NCBI RefSeq assembly: GCF_039537005.1
Contig: NZ_BAAAZR010000002.1
Coordinates: 372,001-436,000, forward strand
DNA from: Sphaerisporangium flaviroseum
Lineage (GTDB): Bacteria > Actinomycetota > Actinomycetes > Streptosporangiales > Streptosporangiaceae
DNA length: 64,000 nucleotides
Direction: 5' to 3'
In this document: positions 52,319 through 59,862 of the stretch, in pieces
How positions within the stretch are numbered: the first letter of the stretch is position 1
How the letters are laid out: each line of letters starts with the position of its first letter
The notes under the pieces: model-generated
The model's database searches: none
The model's input: only the letters and a program-made list of their open reading frames with translations
Told to the model about the DNA's origin: nothing
Translations under genes and position numbers: made by a program

Positions 52319-53304
52319 GGCTGGACCGCCTGGACGAATCGGGGTTCGAGCAGCCCTTCCAAGGAGGGGGCGGTGTCGACGAGCTTGCTGCTGAGCAGGA
52401 AGTCGGAGATCTGCTCGGCACGCGCCGGCAGGTCGTCGGCGAACGCCGCCCGGTTCTGCTCCAGCGTGAAGATCGTGGTGCCCTTGTCGTAGGTCTGGTA
52501 TTCGGCGACGCTCACCCCCGCGCGCCTGGCCATGATCTCCATGGCCTTCTGCCGGTTCTGCCCGATCCAGGCGAGGGTGTCGAACCAGGTCGTCACCAGT
52601 GCCTGCACGGACTTGGCGTCCCGGCCGATCATGTCCCTGCTCACCACCAGGTGGTCGGGGATGGCGCCGGGGAAGTCGGCGGAGCTGGCGATCGTGGTGC
52701 TGCCCGGCCGCTTGAGCGCGGTGGTGGTGAAGGGGGCGAAGACGCCGACCGCGTCCACCCGGCCCGCGACGAAGGCGGCGGCCGCGGCGTCTGTGGGCAG
52801 CGGCTGGAACGTCACGTCGGCCTCGGTCAGGCCGGCCTTCCGCAGGGCGAGCAGGAGCAGGTAGTGGTCCACGGTGCCCTGCTCGGCCGCCACGGTCCCG
52901 CCCTTGAGATCGGCGAGGCTCTTGATCCCGTCCCTGGCGATGATCTGGTCGTTGCCGGTGGAGTTGTCGTTGACCAGGACCACGGTCTCCTTGGCACCTC
53001 CGGCGGCCGAGGCCAGGGTGTCGTTCAGCGTCTGGCTGTTGGCGTCGATGTTCCCGGTCGCCAGGGCGTTGAGGCTGTCGGTGTAGCTGTCGAAGTACTT
53101 CAGCTCCACGTCGATGCCGTTCTTGGCGAAGAGCCCCTGCTCCTCGGCGACCTGCCAGGGGAACCAGCCCGGCCAGGCGCTGAAGCCGAGCCTGACCTTC
53201 GAGGCCCCGGCGGCGGCCGTCGGCGCGGCGGGCTTCTCGCCGGCGCAGGCGGCGCTCAGGACCAGCAGGATGGCGGCGGGCAGGATGAGGCGCCTGGAGA
53301 TCAT
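52315..53304 (-). CDS. ABC transporter substrate-binding lipoprotein, probable guanidine-binding
   Basis: 329 residues. The lipobox is SAAC near residue 20. The fold is NMT1/SsuA-like: VRLGFSAWPGWFPWQVAEEQ, GLFAKNGIDVELKYFDSYTD and ANSQTLNDTLASAAGGAKET. Such proteins bind nitrate, sulfonates, thiamine precursors or, in riboswitch-linked clusters, guanidine. ATG at 53304 overlaps the hydrolase stop by four bases, tying import to hydrolysis. GGGGAG lies just before the start. Confidence 0.88.
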   Translation of the reverse strand: MISRRLILPAAILLVLSAACAGEKPAAPTAAAGASKVRLGFSAWPGWFPWQVAEEQGLFAKNGIDVELKYFDSYTDSLNALATGNIDANSQTLNDTLASAAGGAKETVVLVNDNSTGNDQIIARDGIKSLADLKGGTVAAEQGTVDHYLLLLALRKAGLTEADVTFQPLPTDAAAAAFVAGRVDAVGVFAPFTTTALKRPGSTTIASSADFPGAIPDHLVVSRDMIGRDAKSVQALVTTWFDTLAWIGQNRQKAMEIMARRAGVSVAEYQTYDKGTTIFTLEQNRAAFADDLPARAEQISDFLLSSKLVDTAPSLEGLLEPRFVQAVQP

Positions 53305-54455
53305 GCGGCTCCCCTCTCGGACTTCTCTGGCTTCGGGTTCGTGGCGGGCGGCTTCGGGAGGTGGCCGGCGCGCACCAGGCACCCGATGGTGTCGCAGATG
53401 ACCCGGGTCGCGATGAGCGCGGTGATCTCGGCGTTGTCGTACGGCGGGGCGCACTCGACCACCTCGATCCCGGCGAGCGGCCTGGCGCCCGCGATGAGCT
53501 GGATGAACTTCAGGACCTCGCGGGGGAGGAAGCCGCCGGGCTCTGGCCAGCCCGTGCCCGGGACGAAGGCCGCGTCCAGGCAGTCGACGTCGAAGGAGAG
53601 CCAGACCGCCTCCGCGCCGTCCCAGGCGACCTCCAGGGCGCGTTCGGCGGCCGCCTCGATGCCCATCTCGACGCAGTCGGTGACCGTCATGATGGTGGTG
53701 CCGCGCTCCCTGCCGACCTTCACCCCGGGCCGGGGCGCCTGCCACCCGCCGATGCCGATCTGCACGAGGTTCTTCGCGGGCACGTTGGGGATGTCGGTCG
53801 CGTGGAACCACGGCGTGGTGTGCATCCGCTCGTCGAGGTCGGTCTCCTGGGTGTCGACGTGCCGATCGAAGTGAATGATGCCGACATTTCCGGAAACGTG
53901 CTCGGCGATGCCCCGGACCGTCGGATAGCCGATGGAGTGGTCGCCGCCCAGCACGACCGGGAACGCCCCGCTCGCGTAGACGTGCGACACCGCCCTGCTG
54001 ATCTGGTCGAACGTCTTCTCGATGTTGGCCGGAATGGTGAAGACGTCCCCGAGGTCGGCGATCGTGATCGACTCGCGCAGGTCCACGCCCAGCTCGAAGC
54101 TGTACGGCCCGTACAGCGCCGAGATCTTGCGGATGCCCTGGGGGCCGAACCGCGTCCCGGAGCGGTAGGTGGTGCCCCCGTCGAACGGCGCGCCCAGCAC
54201 GGCCACGTCGAACTCGCCGCAGCGCCGGACGTCCTCGACATAGGGCGCCTTGAGGAACGTGTTGATCCCGGCGAAGTGCGGGAGCTCTCCCCGGGAGAAG
54301 GTCGGTATGGTCCGGTCGACGATCGAGTCCGCGCCCGGCAGGCCGTACTCCAGCCCGCGCTCGATCTCGCGCCGGTGCATGGTGAGCGGAAGCTCGGCCT
54401 CGCGTTCGACGGCGTAGCGGGCCTCGGGTCCGTAGTTGTCGTGGAGGTGGCCCAC
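53301..54455 (-). CDS. gdmH: Agmatinase-family hydrolase, probable guanidine hydrolase
   Basis: 384 residues of the arginase/agmatinase (ureohydrolase) fold, about 70 longer than classical agmatinases because of an N-terminal extension (TMHRREIERGLEYGLPGADS, PTFSRGELPHFAGINTF). The six metal ligands are in place: H173 (GGDHS), D197, H199 and D201 (HFDRHVDT), D289 and D291 (SFDVD). The usual DAHxD is DRHVD here. AAAGGGAG precedes GTG 54455. The operon leader is a guanidine-I riboswitch and the next genes are an ABC importer, so guanidine, not agmatine, is the likely substrate, giving urea and ammonia. Known guanidine hydrolases need nickel; no hypA/hypB-like gene is nearby. Confidence 0.85.
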   Translation of the reverse strand: MGHLHDNYGPEARYAVEREAELPLTMHRREIERGLEYGLPGADSIVDRTIPTFSRGELPHFAGINTFLKAPYVEDVRRCGEFDVAVLGAPFDGGTTYRSGTRFGPQGIRKISALYGPYSFELGVDLRESITIADLGDVFTIPANIEKTFDQISRAVSHVYASGAFPVVLGGDHSIGYPTVRGIAEHVSGNVGIIHFDRHVDTQETDLDERMHTTPWFHATDIPNVPAKNLVQIGIGGWQAPRPGVKVGRERGTTIMTVTDCVEMGIEAAAERALEVAWDGAEAVWLSFDVDCLDAAFVPGTGWPEPGGFLPREVLKFIQLIAGARPLAGIEVVECAPPYDNAEITALIATRVICDTIGCLVRAGHLPKPPATNPKPEKSERGAA

Positions 54456-54482
54456 GGCACTCCCTTTCGAGAACGCCTCACT

Positions 54483-54511
54483 CGGGAGGCAGCCGGTATG
54501 ACTGTCTCCCG
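54483..54511 (-). promoter_or_regulatory. Expression-platform hairpin of the guanidine riboswitch
   Basis: On the minus strand CGGGAGACAG (the 3' conserved end of the aptamer) can pair with CTGCCTCCCG just downstream, with one mismatch and a 9-base loop. The aptamer and this hairpin cannot form together. CTCCC could also pair with GGGAG in the ribosome binding site at about 54460. Which alternative is used cannot be told by eye. Confidence 0.6.
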
Positions 54512-54600
54512 GGTTTTTGTCCCGCCGTGGAACGGCCGAGGCCGCCTGCACCTCTTGGACCAGCCCCTCACACAGGAGGGCGGAACCCTAGGTGCGCCTC
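54505..54600 (-). ncRNA. Guanidine-I (ykkC) riboswitch aptamer
   Basis: Reading the minus strand, the conserved blocks of the ykkC motif occur in order: CTAGGGTTCCG (54591-54581), CTGGTCCAAGAG (54563-54552; the consensus has CCGAGAG), then ACGGCGGGACAAAA and CCCGGGAGA (54528-54505). The stretches between can form hairpins (CCCTC/GAGGG and CGGCC-TC-GGCCG). The class binds free guanidinium and turns on guanidine export, import or degradation genes. It lies 50 bases before the hydrolase start. Confidence 0.93.
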
Positions 54601-54740
54601 ACCGCAGCCGGTGAGTCCCTCTCATGACAGCCGTGGGCTGTTTCCTCCGCGTTTCCCGTCCGTACCGGATCGGTGACGTACTACGCACAGCGCCGCACCG
54701 GGCTCCCGCAAGGCGTCAGGACACGGACGCCGCGAGACCA

Positions 54741-56369
54741 CTAGGCGATCTTGACGGTGGCCCTGTCGATGATCGGAGCGAGGTCCAGGCCAGGGGGGAG
54801 GGTGCCGAAGGCGTGGCCCCAGTCGGCGGCCAGCCGGGAGGCGCAGAAGGCGTCGGCGACGTCGGGGGTGCTGTGCCTCACCAGCAGGGACGCCTGCAGG
54901 ATGAGGGCGAGGCGTTCGACCACCCGGCGGGCGCTGTACTCGAGGGTGGCCACGTCGGTGAGGGAGTCCTTGACCTCGAGGACGGCGGCGTCGAGGCGGT
55001 GGTCGGCGCCTGTGGCCAGGTCCACCTCCTGGAAGAAGGCGTCGAGGGCTTCGGGTTCCTTCATGGTGGCCCTGAGCACGTCCAGCGCGGCGACGTTGCC
55101 CGAGCCCTCCCAGATGCCGTTGAGGGGGGACTCACGGAACAGCCGCGGCATCTGCGACTCCTCGACGTAGCCGTTGCCGCCGAAGCACTCCAGGGACTCG
55201 GCCGCGTGGGCCGGGGCGCGCTTGCACACCCAGTACTTGGCCGCCGCGAGCGCCGTACGGCGCAGCGCGCCCTCGTCGGTGTCACCGCGGATGGCCTTGT
55301 CGGTCGCTCCCGCCAGGCGGACCATGACCGCGGTGGCGGCCTCGGACTCCAGCGCGAGGTCGGCGAGCACGTTGCGCATCAGCGGCTGCTCGGCGAGCGC
55401 CTTGCCGAACGCCCGGCGGTGACTCGTGTGGTGGACGGCCTGCGTCACGCCGTACCGCATGCCGGAGGCGGAGCCGATGACGCAGTCGAGCCGGGTCATG
55501 TTCACCATCTCGATGATGGTCCTGATCCCCCGGCCCTCCTCTCCGACCAGGAAGGCCAGCGCGCCCTCGTACTCGACCTCGGCCGAGGCGTTCGACTTGT
55601 TGCCGAGCTTGTCCTTCAAGCGCATGATCCGCATGGCGTTGCGCGAGCCGTCCGGCAGGACGCGCGGGAGCAGGAAGCACGACAGCCCGCCGGGCGCCTG
55701 CGCGAGCACGAGGAACACATCGCACATGGGCGCCGAGTTGAACCACTTGTGCCCGGTGATCGCGTAGCCGCCGTCGCCGAGCGGTTCCGCCCTGGTGGTG
55801 TTCGCGCGAACGTCCGAGCCGCCCTGCTTCTCGGTCATCGCCATGCCCGCGAGCACGCCACGCTTGAGGGCGGCGGGCCGCAGCCCGAAGTCGTAGTTCC
55901 GCGAGGCCAGCAGCGGCTCCCACTCCGCCGCGAGGGCCCGGGTGTGCCGCAGCGCCGCCACGCTGGCGTAGGTCATCGAGATCGGGCAGCCGTGACCGGC
56001 CTCCACCTGGGACCAGACGTAGAACTTGGCGGCGCGGGCCACGTGCGCGCCGGGCCGCGGGGAGGTCCACGCCGTGGCGTGCAGGCCGTGCCCGACGGCC
56101 ACCGTCATCAGTTCGTGCCACGCGGGATGGAATTCCACCTCGTCGATCCGGTTGCCGTACCGGTCATGGGTGCGCAGGACCGGGGGGTGGTCGTTGGCGA
56201 GACGGCCCCACTCCTGGGCCTTGGCGGAACCGGCGAGCGTCCCAAGGGTGCGCAGTTCCCCGAGGGCCCAGTCGGCGTCCTGACGTGCCAGGCCCTCAAC
56301 CAGGGTGGGATCTGCGGACACATCGTGACCGGTGAGCGGGGGGACCTGGTTGAAGACATCGTGCGTCAA
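54741..56369 (-). CDS. aidB: AidB-type acyl-CoA dehydrogenase
   Basis: 542 residues, the length of E. coli AidB. The acyl-CoA dehydrogenase core is clear: GMAMTEKQGGSDVRANTTRA, ITGHKWFNSAPMCDVFLVLA, LECFGGNGYVEESQMPRLFR and NGIWEGSGNVAALDVLRA. AidB proteins are linked to alkylation resistance and some have weak isovaleryl-CoA dehydrogenase activity. Start is TTG 56369 with GGAGG five bases upstream; no better start exists. Divergent from the ECF sigma gene. Confidence 0.9.
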   Translation of the reverse strand: MTHDVFNQVPPLTGHDVSADPTLVEGLARQDADWALGELRTLGTLAGSAKAQEWGRLANDHPPVLRTHDRYGNRIDEVEFHPAWHELMTVAVGHGLHATAWTSPRPGAHVARAAKFYVWSQVEAGHGCPISMTYASVAALRHTRALAAEWEPLLASRNYDFGLRPAALKRGVLAGMAMTEKQGGSDVRANTTRAEPLGDGGYAITGHKWFNSAPMCDVFLVLAQAPGGLSCFLLPRVLPDGSRNAMRIMRLKDKLGNKSNASAEVEYEGALAFLVGEEGRGIRTIIEMVNMTRLDCVIGSASGMRYGVTQAVHHTSHRRAFGKALAEQPLMRNVLADLALESEAATAVMVRLAGATDKAIRGDTDEGALRRTALAAAKYWVCKRAPAHAAESLECFGGNGYVEESQMPRLFRESPLNGIWEGSGNVAALDVLRATMKEPEALDAFFQEVDLATGADHRLDAAVLEVKDSLTDVATLEYSARRVVERLALILQASLLVRHSTPDVADAFCASRLAADWGHAFGTLPPGLDLAPIIDRATVKIA

Positions 56370-56501
56370 GGGAGCCTCCGGGCGATTCGATGCGCTTGTC
56401 TGACTTCGAGGCGCGTCTCTTGTACGCGCTTCGCCATCCATCTCAACATTTCACGAGAACAGTGGGATGCTCGGGTCGCTGACCTAGGAGGGGTGGGGCC
56501 G

Positions 56502-57059
56502 GTGGAGGCGCCTGGAACAACCGACGACCGGTTGCTTCACCAACGCGTCGTCGGTGGGGACGAAAGCGCCCTGGGCGAGGTGCACAACCGGCTGTACTCG
56601 CTCGTGCTGGGCCTCGCGCTGCGGGTGACGCGTGACCGCGTCGTCGCGGAGGACATCGTCCAGGAGGTCTTCGTCACCTTCTGGGAGCGCCCGCTGGCCT
56701 TCGACCCCGACCGGGGCTCGCTGCGCTCGTGGCTATCGACGATCGCGCACCGCCGCGCCGTCGACCACGTCCGCGCGGAGGAGCGCCACCGCGTCTCCGC
56801 CCTCGGCCCCCGGCTGGCCGAGCCCGAGCCGAGCCCGCTCGAGGACTGGGTCCTCGCCGCCGACGAGGCCGCCCGGGTACGAGTGGCGGTCAGCCGGCTC
56901 CCCGGAGGGTTACGCGAGGCCATCGAACTGGCGTACTACCGTGGCCGTACATACCGGCAGGCCGCCGAGGAGCTCGGACTTCCGGAGGGAACGCTCAAGT
57001 CCCGGATCCGCCTGGGCCTCCGAAGGCTCGCCGACGAGCTCGCCGACAAGGAGGTGTGA
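56502..57059 (+). CDS. ECF-type RNA polymerase sigma factor
   Basis: 185 residues. Region 2: VTRDRVVAEDIVQEVFVTFW and GSLRSWLSTIAHRRAVDHVR. Region 4: LPGGLREAIELAYYRGRTYR and LPEGTLKSRIRLGLRRLADE. GTG 56502 follows AGGAGGGG by eight bases. The next gene, two bases on, has a metal-binding MDMPI domain and may act as its anti-sigma or regulator, as seen in other actinobacterial ECF operons. Confidence 0.93.
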   Translation: MEAPGTTDDRLLHQRVVGGDESALGEVHNRLYSLVLGLALRVTRDRVVAEDIVQEVFVTFWERPLAFDPDRGSLRSWLSTIAHRRAVDHVRAEERHRVSALGPRLAEPEPSPLEDWVLAADEAARVRVAVSRLPGGLREAIELAYYRGRTYRQAAEELGLPEGTLKSRIRLGLRRLADELADKEV

Positions 57060-57061
57060 CG

Positions 57062-58003
57062 ATGGACGGCCACGTGCACCCTGGCGAGGAGATCCCCGCA
57101 GCCTCCGATCCGGTCACCCGCCTGCGTCTCGACGTGATCGCCGAGGCCTGTGGCGGCCCGCCTCCCGGAGCCCTCTCACGGCTCCTGACGGCGGCGCGCG
57201 CCGCCCGCCGTCCCGCCGTCACCCAGGGCTTCGCCGCCCCCTACGCCGGACGGGTCGCCGCCATGGACGCCCTGCTGGCCTCCGCCTCGCCCGCCGACTG
57301 GTCACAGACGATCGTCGAGGGCTGGACGCTGCAGCAGCTCGTCGCCCATCTCGCCGCCACCGACAGCCTGGTCGCCGCGCAGATCGGCGTTCCGGTGGCG
57401 GGCCCGCCACTGGCCGCCAACGAGGTCCTGAGCCGCACCGCCGACATGATCGCCTTCGTGGGCGACCTGTCGCCCGAGCGCACCCGTGCCGACTGGCGTG
57501 CCCAGGCCGACGCGATCTGCGAGCGCGCCGCCTCGATGGAGCCCACCGCGACGATCGAGCCGGGCGGCATCGGCTTCCCGGTGTCGGACCACCTGCTCGC
57601 CCGGATGCTGGAGACCTGGATCCACACCGACGACGCCGCCACGGTGATCGGGCTGCCCCGTCCCCGGCCGATCGCCCCGCACATCCACTCGACGGCCGAC
57701 TTCTGCGCGCGCCTGTTGCCGTGGACGATGCTGTTCGCCGGCGCCGACGGGGGAGGCCGCGCCGTACGGCTCACGCTGACCGGCCCGGGGGGTGGGACCT
57801 GGCACGTTCCGCTTGACGTGTCCCGCACCGCCGTCCCCGACGACGGCTCCCCGGTGGACGCGGAGATCACCTGTGACGTCGTCGCCTTCTGCTTCCTGCT
57901 CGGCGGTCGCGGAGCCCCCGCGACGTTCCCCGCCGAGGTGACCGGTGACGCAGGACTGGCCCGCGACGTCCTGGCGGCCGCTCCCGCCATGTCGGGTCCC
58001 TGA
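57062..58003 (+). CDS. Maleylpyruvate-isomerase N-terminal (MDMPI/DinB-like) domain protein, possible sigma-factor partner
   Basis: 313 residues. The MDMPI_N four-helix bundle spans about residues 60-190: WSQTIVEGWTLQQLVAHLAA contains the first metal histidine, and ARMLETWIHTDDAATVIGLP carries the E-x3-H pair. The family includes mycothiol-dependent enzymes. Its N-terminal 55 residues (LDVIAEACGG and following) may form an anti-sigma-like segment. Coupling to the sigma gene (2-base gap) suggests it controls that factor; enzymatic activity is also possible. Confidence 0.8.
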   Translation: MDGHVHPGEEIPAASDPVTRLRLDVIAEACGGPPPGALSRLLTAARAARRPAVTQGFAAPYAGRVAAMDALLASASPADWSQTIVEGWTLQQLVAHLAATDSLVAAQIGVPVAGPPLAANEVLSRTADMIAFVGDLSPERTRADWRAQADAICERAASMEPTATIEPGGIGFPVSDHLLARMLETWIHTDDAATVIGLPRPRPIAPHIHSTADFCARLLPWTMLFAGADGGGRAVRLTLTGPGGGTWHVPLDVSRTAVPDDGSPVDAEITCDVVAFCFLLGGRGAPATFPAEVTGDAGLARDVLAAAPAMSGP

Positions 58004-58121
58004 CGGACGATCGCCGTTCCGCGTGACCCGGCGGTCCGGCAACAGCGCCATGTCGGGATCCGTATGGTTTTCCTCCTTTCGGAGGATCGGACGGCCCGGG
58101 ATGGCGCGCTAGATTCGTGGC

Positions 58122-58925
58122 ATGAACGACGCGGGTGGTATGCGCGCCTCGGACGCAGAGCGTGAGGCCGTGGTCGAGCAGCTGAGAGAGGCGTCCGTCG
58201 ATGGACGCCTGACGCTGTCGGAGCTGACCGAGCGCACCGAGGCGGCCTACCTCGCCGCCACCCATGCCGAGCTTGCCCAGATCACCGCCGACCTGCCCCA
58301 GGGCGGCGCGCCCCGGCCCTACCCGGCCGGCGCTCCCACGTCCCGGGCCTCGGGCAAGTCCCGGCGCTGGTACGTCGCCGTCATGGGCGACACCAAGCGG
58401 CGTGGCAAGTGGCGTGTCGACCAGGAGATCGGCGCGGTCGCGGTGATGGGCGACGTGACGATCGACCTTCGCGAGGCGGAGGTGCGATCGAACGAGATCG
58501 AGATCGTCGCCACGGCGGTGATGGGCGATGTCAAGATCATCGTTCCGGACGGCGTGGACGTGGACCTGAGCGGCGTCGCGGTCATGGGCGACAAGAAGGT
58601 CGACGTCCTGGAGGCGCCATCCGGGCAGAACGTCCCGGTGATCAGAATCCGGGCGTATGCCCTGATGGGGGATGTCAAGGTCGTCGGCGACTCGCGCGCG
58701 GAGCCCATCAGGCGAGCGTGGTTCGCCTGGAGCGACTGGCTGCTGGAGAGGCGGACCGAGGCCCGCCAGGACCTCCGCGAGCAGTTGCGCGCGGTGCGCC
58801 ACGATCTGCACCGCGCGCACCACGACATACTGCGTGAGCATCGCGAGGAGATCCGCCAGTTCCGCAGGGGTTCGCGCCACATGCCCCCGTACCCGCCCGA
58901 CCCACCCGTCCCGCCGCGTGGCTGA
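58122..58925 (+). CDS. DUF1707 (SHOCT-like) protein with MGD repeats
   Basis: 267 residues. The N-terminal DUF1707 domain is MRASDAEREAVVEQLREASV and GRLTLSELTERTEAAYLAAT. The middle has five repeats of an [AV]-x-MGD motif (VAVMGDTK, VAVMGDVT, TAVMGDVK, VAVMGDKK, YALMGDVK), each about 23-37 residues apart, resembling the beta-helical LiaF C-terminal domain. The tail is Arg/His-rich and helical. No membrane segment. Role unknown; LiaF-like domains sense envelope stress in other bacteria. Confidence 0.85.
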   Translation: MNDAGGMRASDAEREAVVEQLREASVDGRLTLSELTERTEAAYLAATHAELAQITADLPQGGAPRPYPAGAPTSRASGKSRRWYVAVMGDTKRRGKWRVDQEIGAVAVMGDVTIDLREAEVRSNEIEIVATAVMGDVKIIVPDGVDVDLSGVAVMGDKKVDVLEAPSGQNVPVIRIRAYALMGDVKVVGDSRAEPIRRAWFAWSDWLLERRTEARQDLREQLRAVRHDLHRAHHDILREHREEIRQFRRGSRHMPPYPPDPPVPPRG

Positions 58926-58974
58926 CGGTCCCGCGGCACCGGCCGAGATCATCTGAAAGGTCCCGGTCCGAGTG

Positions 58975-59607
58975 TCACCCGGCGGCGGCGGCCGCCGCGG
59001 CGGCCTGGATGGCCTTGCGCAGTGCCGTCGGCACCGGTGCGATGGGGTCGGCCAGTTCCTCGCTCCGCCCGCGTGCCGCGCGCCACTGGGCCCGGGGCAT
59101 GACGGTCTTGAGCCGGGTCATGGCGGCCAGGGCCGTCAGCCCGGCGTCCCTCGGGTCGAGCCGCGCGACCGGCTGCCCTCCCCGCAGGGTCGTGGTGACC
59201 GTGGTGCGCAGCCGTTTCACCACACGGGGGTCGCGGACGGTCACCTTCGCCATGGGGAGGAGGCCGAGTATGCGGACGTGCTCGACCCGGATCCAGCCGT
59301 CGGACTCCAGGCGCTCGCGCACCTCCCGCACGTTGGCGCGCGAGCTTTTGCCCACCCAGTGCTGCCAGGTGCGCCGGCGGGAGGCGGCGATCTGCTGGAG
59401 CACGCCGTCGAGCAGGGGGTCGGACACCGCCGGCGTTCGTACGACGGGGCCACCGGTCGCGTCCGCGAGGTGACCCTGGATCAGCAGCTCCGCCAGGATG
59501 CCCGCGCGCATCATGTAGCCGAGATCGGACCGTGCGGTCATCCGCTGCCGCTCGGTGTCGTAGGCGAGCAGGTAGAGCCGTTCGGGAAGGGACTTGGGAA
59601 GATCCAC
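58975..59607 (-). CDS. GPP34 (GOLPH3-like) family protein
   Basis: 210 residues. The fold is recognisable: LPERLYLLAYDTERQRMTAR, YMMRAGILAELLIQGHLADA and RVEHVRILGLLPMAKVTVRD. In eukaryotes GOLPH3 binds phosphoinositides; bacterial members are membrane-associated and of unknown role. It lies 3 bases after the ribbon-helix-helix gene and belongs to an operon with an SPFH protein, so a membrane-organising role is plausible. Confidence 0.87.
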   Translation of the reverse strand: MDLPKSLPERLYLLAYDTERQRMTARSDLGYMMRAGILAELLIQGHLADATGGPVVRTPAVSDPLLDGVLQQIAASRRRTWQHWVGKSSRANVREVRERLESDGWIRVEHVRILGLLPMAKVTVRDPRVVKRLRTTVTTTLRGGQPVARLDPRDAGLTALAAMTRLKTVMPRAQWRAARGRSEELADPIAPVPTALRKAIQAAAAAAAAG

Positions 59608-59610
59608 CGG

Positions 59611-59862
59611 TCACTCCTTCTCTTCGTCGCCGATGCCGCCGTTCTCGGCGGCATGGTCGTCGCCGTCATCGTCTTTGGGCGGGCGCCCGCGCCGGGGCAT
59701 CCGGCCCACGTCGCCCGGCAGCCGGCCCGCGTTGGCGAGCGCCCGGCGGAGCAGGAACTCGATCTGCGCGTTCGTGCTGCGCAGCTCGTCACCCGCCCAC
59801 CGGGAGATCGCGTCGTGGACCGCGGGATCGAGCCGCAGCAGGATCTTCTTCCGTTCGCTCAC
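59611..59862 (-). CDS. Ribbon-helix-helix (Arc-like) DNA-binding protein
   Basis: 83 residues. KKILLRLDPAVHDAISRWAG is the beta strand and first helix; LRSTNAQIEFLLRRALANAG the second helix, the layout of Arc/MetJ-type dimers. The tail is charged (RRGRPPKDDDGDDHAAENGG). The GTG start overlaps the SPFH stop by four bases. Small RHH proteins regularly follow SPFH genes in actinobacteria; it may repress the operon at the palindrome upstream. Confidence 0.85.
   Translation of the reverse strand: MSERKKILLRLDPAVHDAISRWAGDELRSTNAQIEFLLRRALANAGRLPGDVGRMPRRGRPPKDDDGDDHAAENGGIGDEEKE

Noticed and set aside
50709..53304. Nitrate, sulfonate or taurine importer
   Set aside because: Family similarity allows it, but the riboswitch and the fused operon with the hydrolase point to guanidine. 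Kept as the fallback if the riboswitch call fails.
53301..54455. Plain agmatinase (putrescine synthesis)
   Set aside because: No polyamine genes nearby, the protein is longer than agmatinases, and the operon is preceded by a guanidine riboswitch and followed by an importer.
54624..57059. A single 811-residue protein ending in the sigma factor
   Set aside because: Only the last 185 codons are the sigma factor; the rest is antisense to the acyl-CoA dehydrogenase. The GTG at 56502 has a proper ribosome binding site.
58071..58086. Terminator TCCTCC-TTTC-GGAGGA before the DUF1707 gene
   Set aside because: Six-base stem with the T-run on the wrong side for the plus strand; could be chance or a ribosome-binding-site-like sequence.
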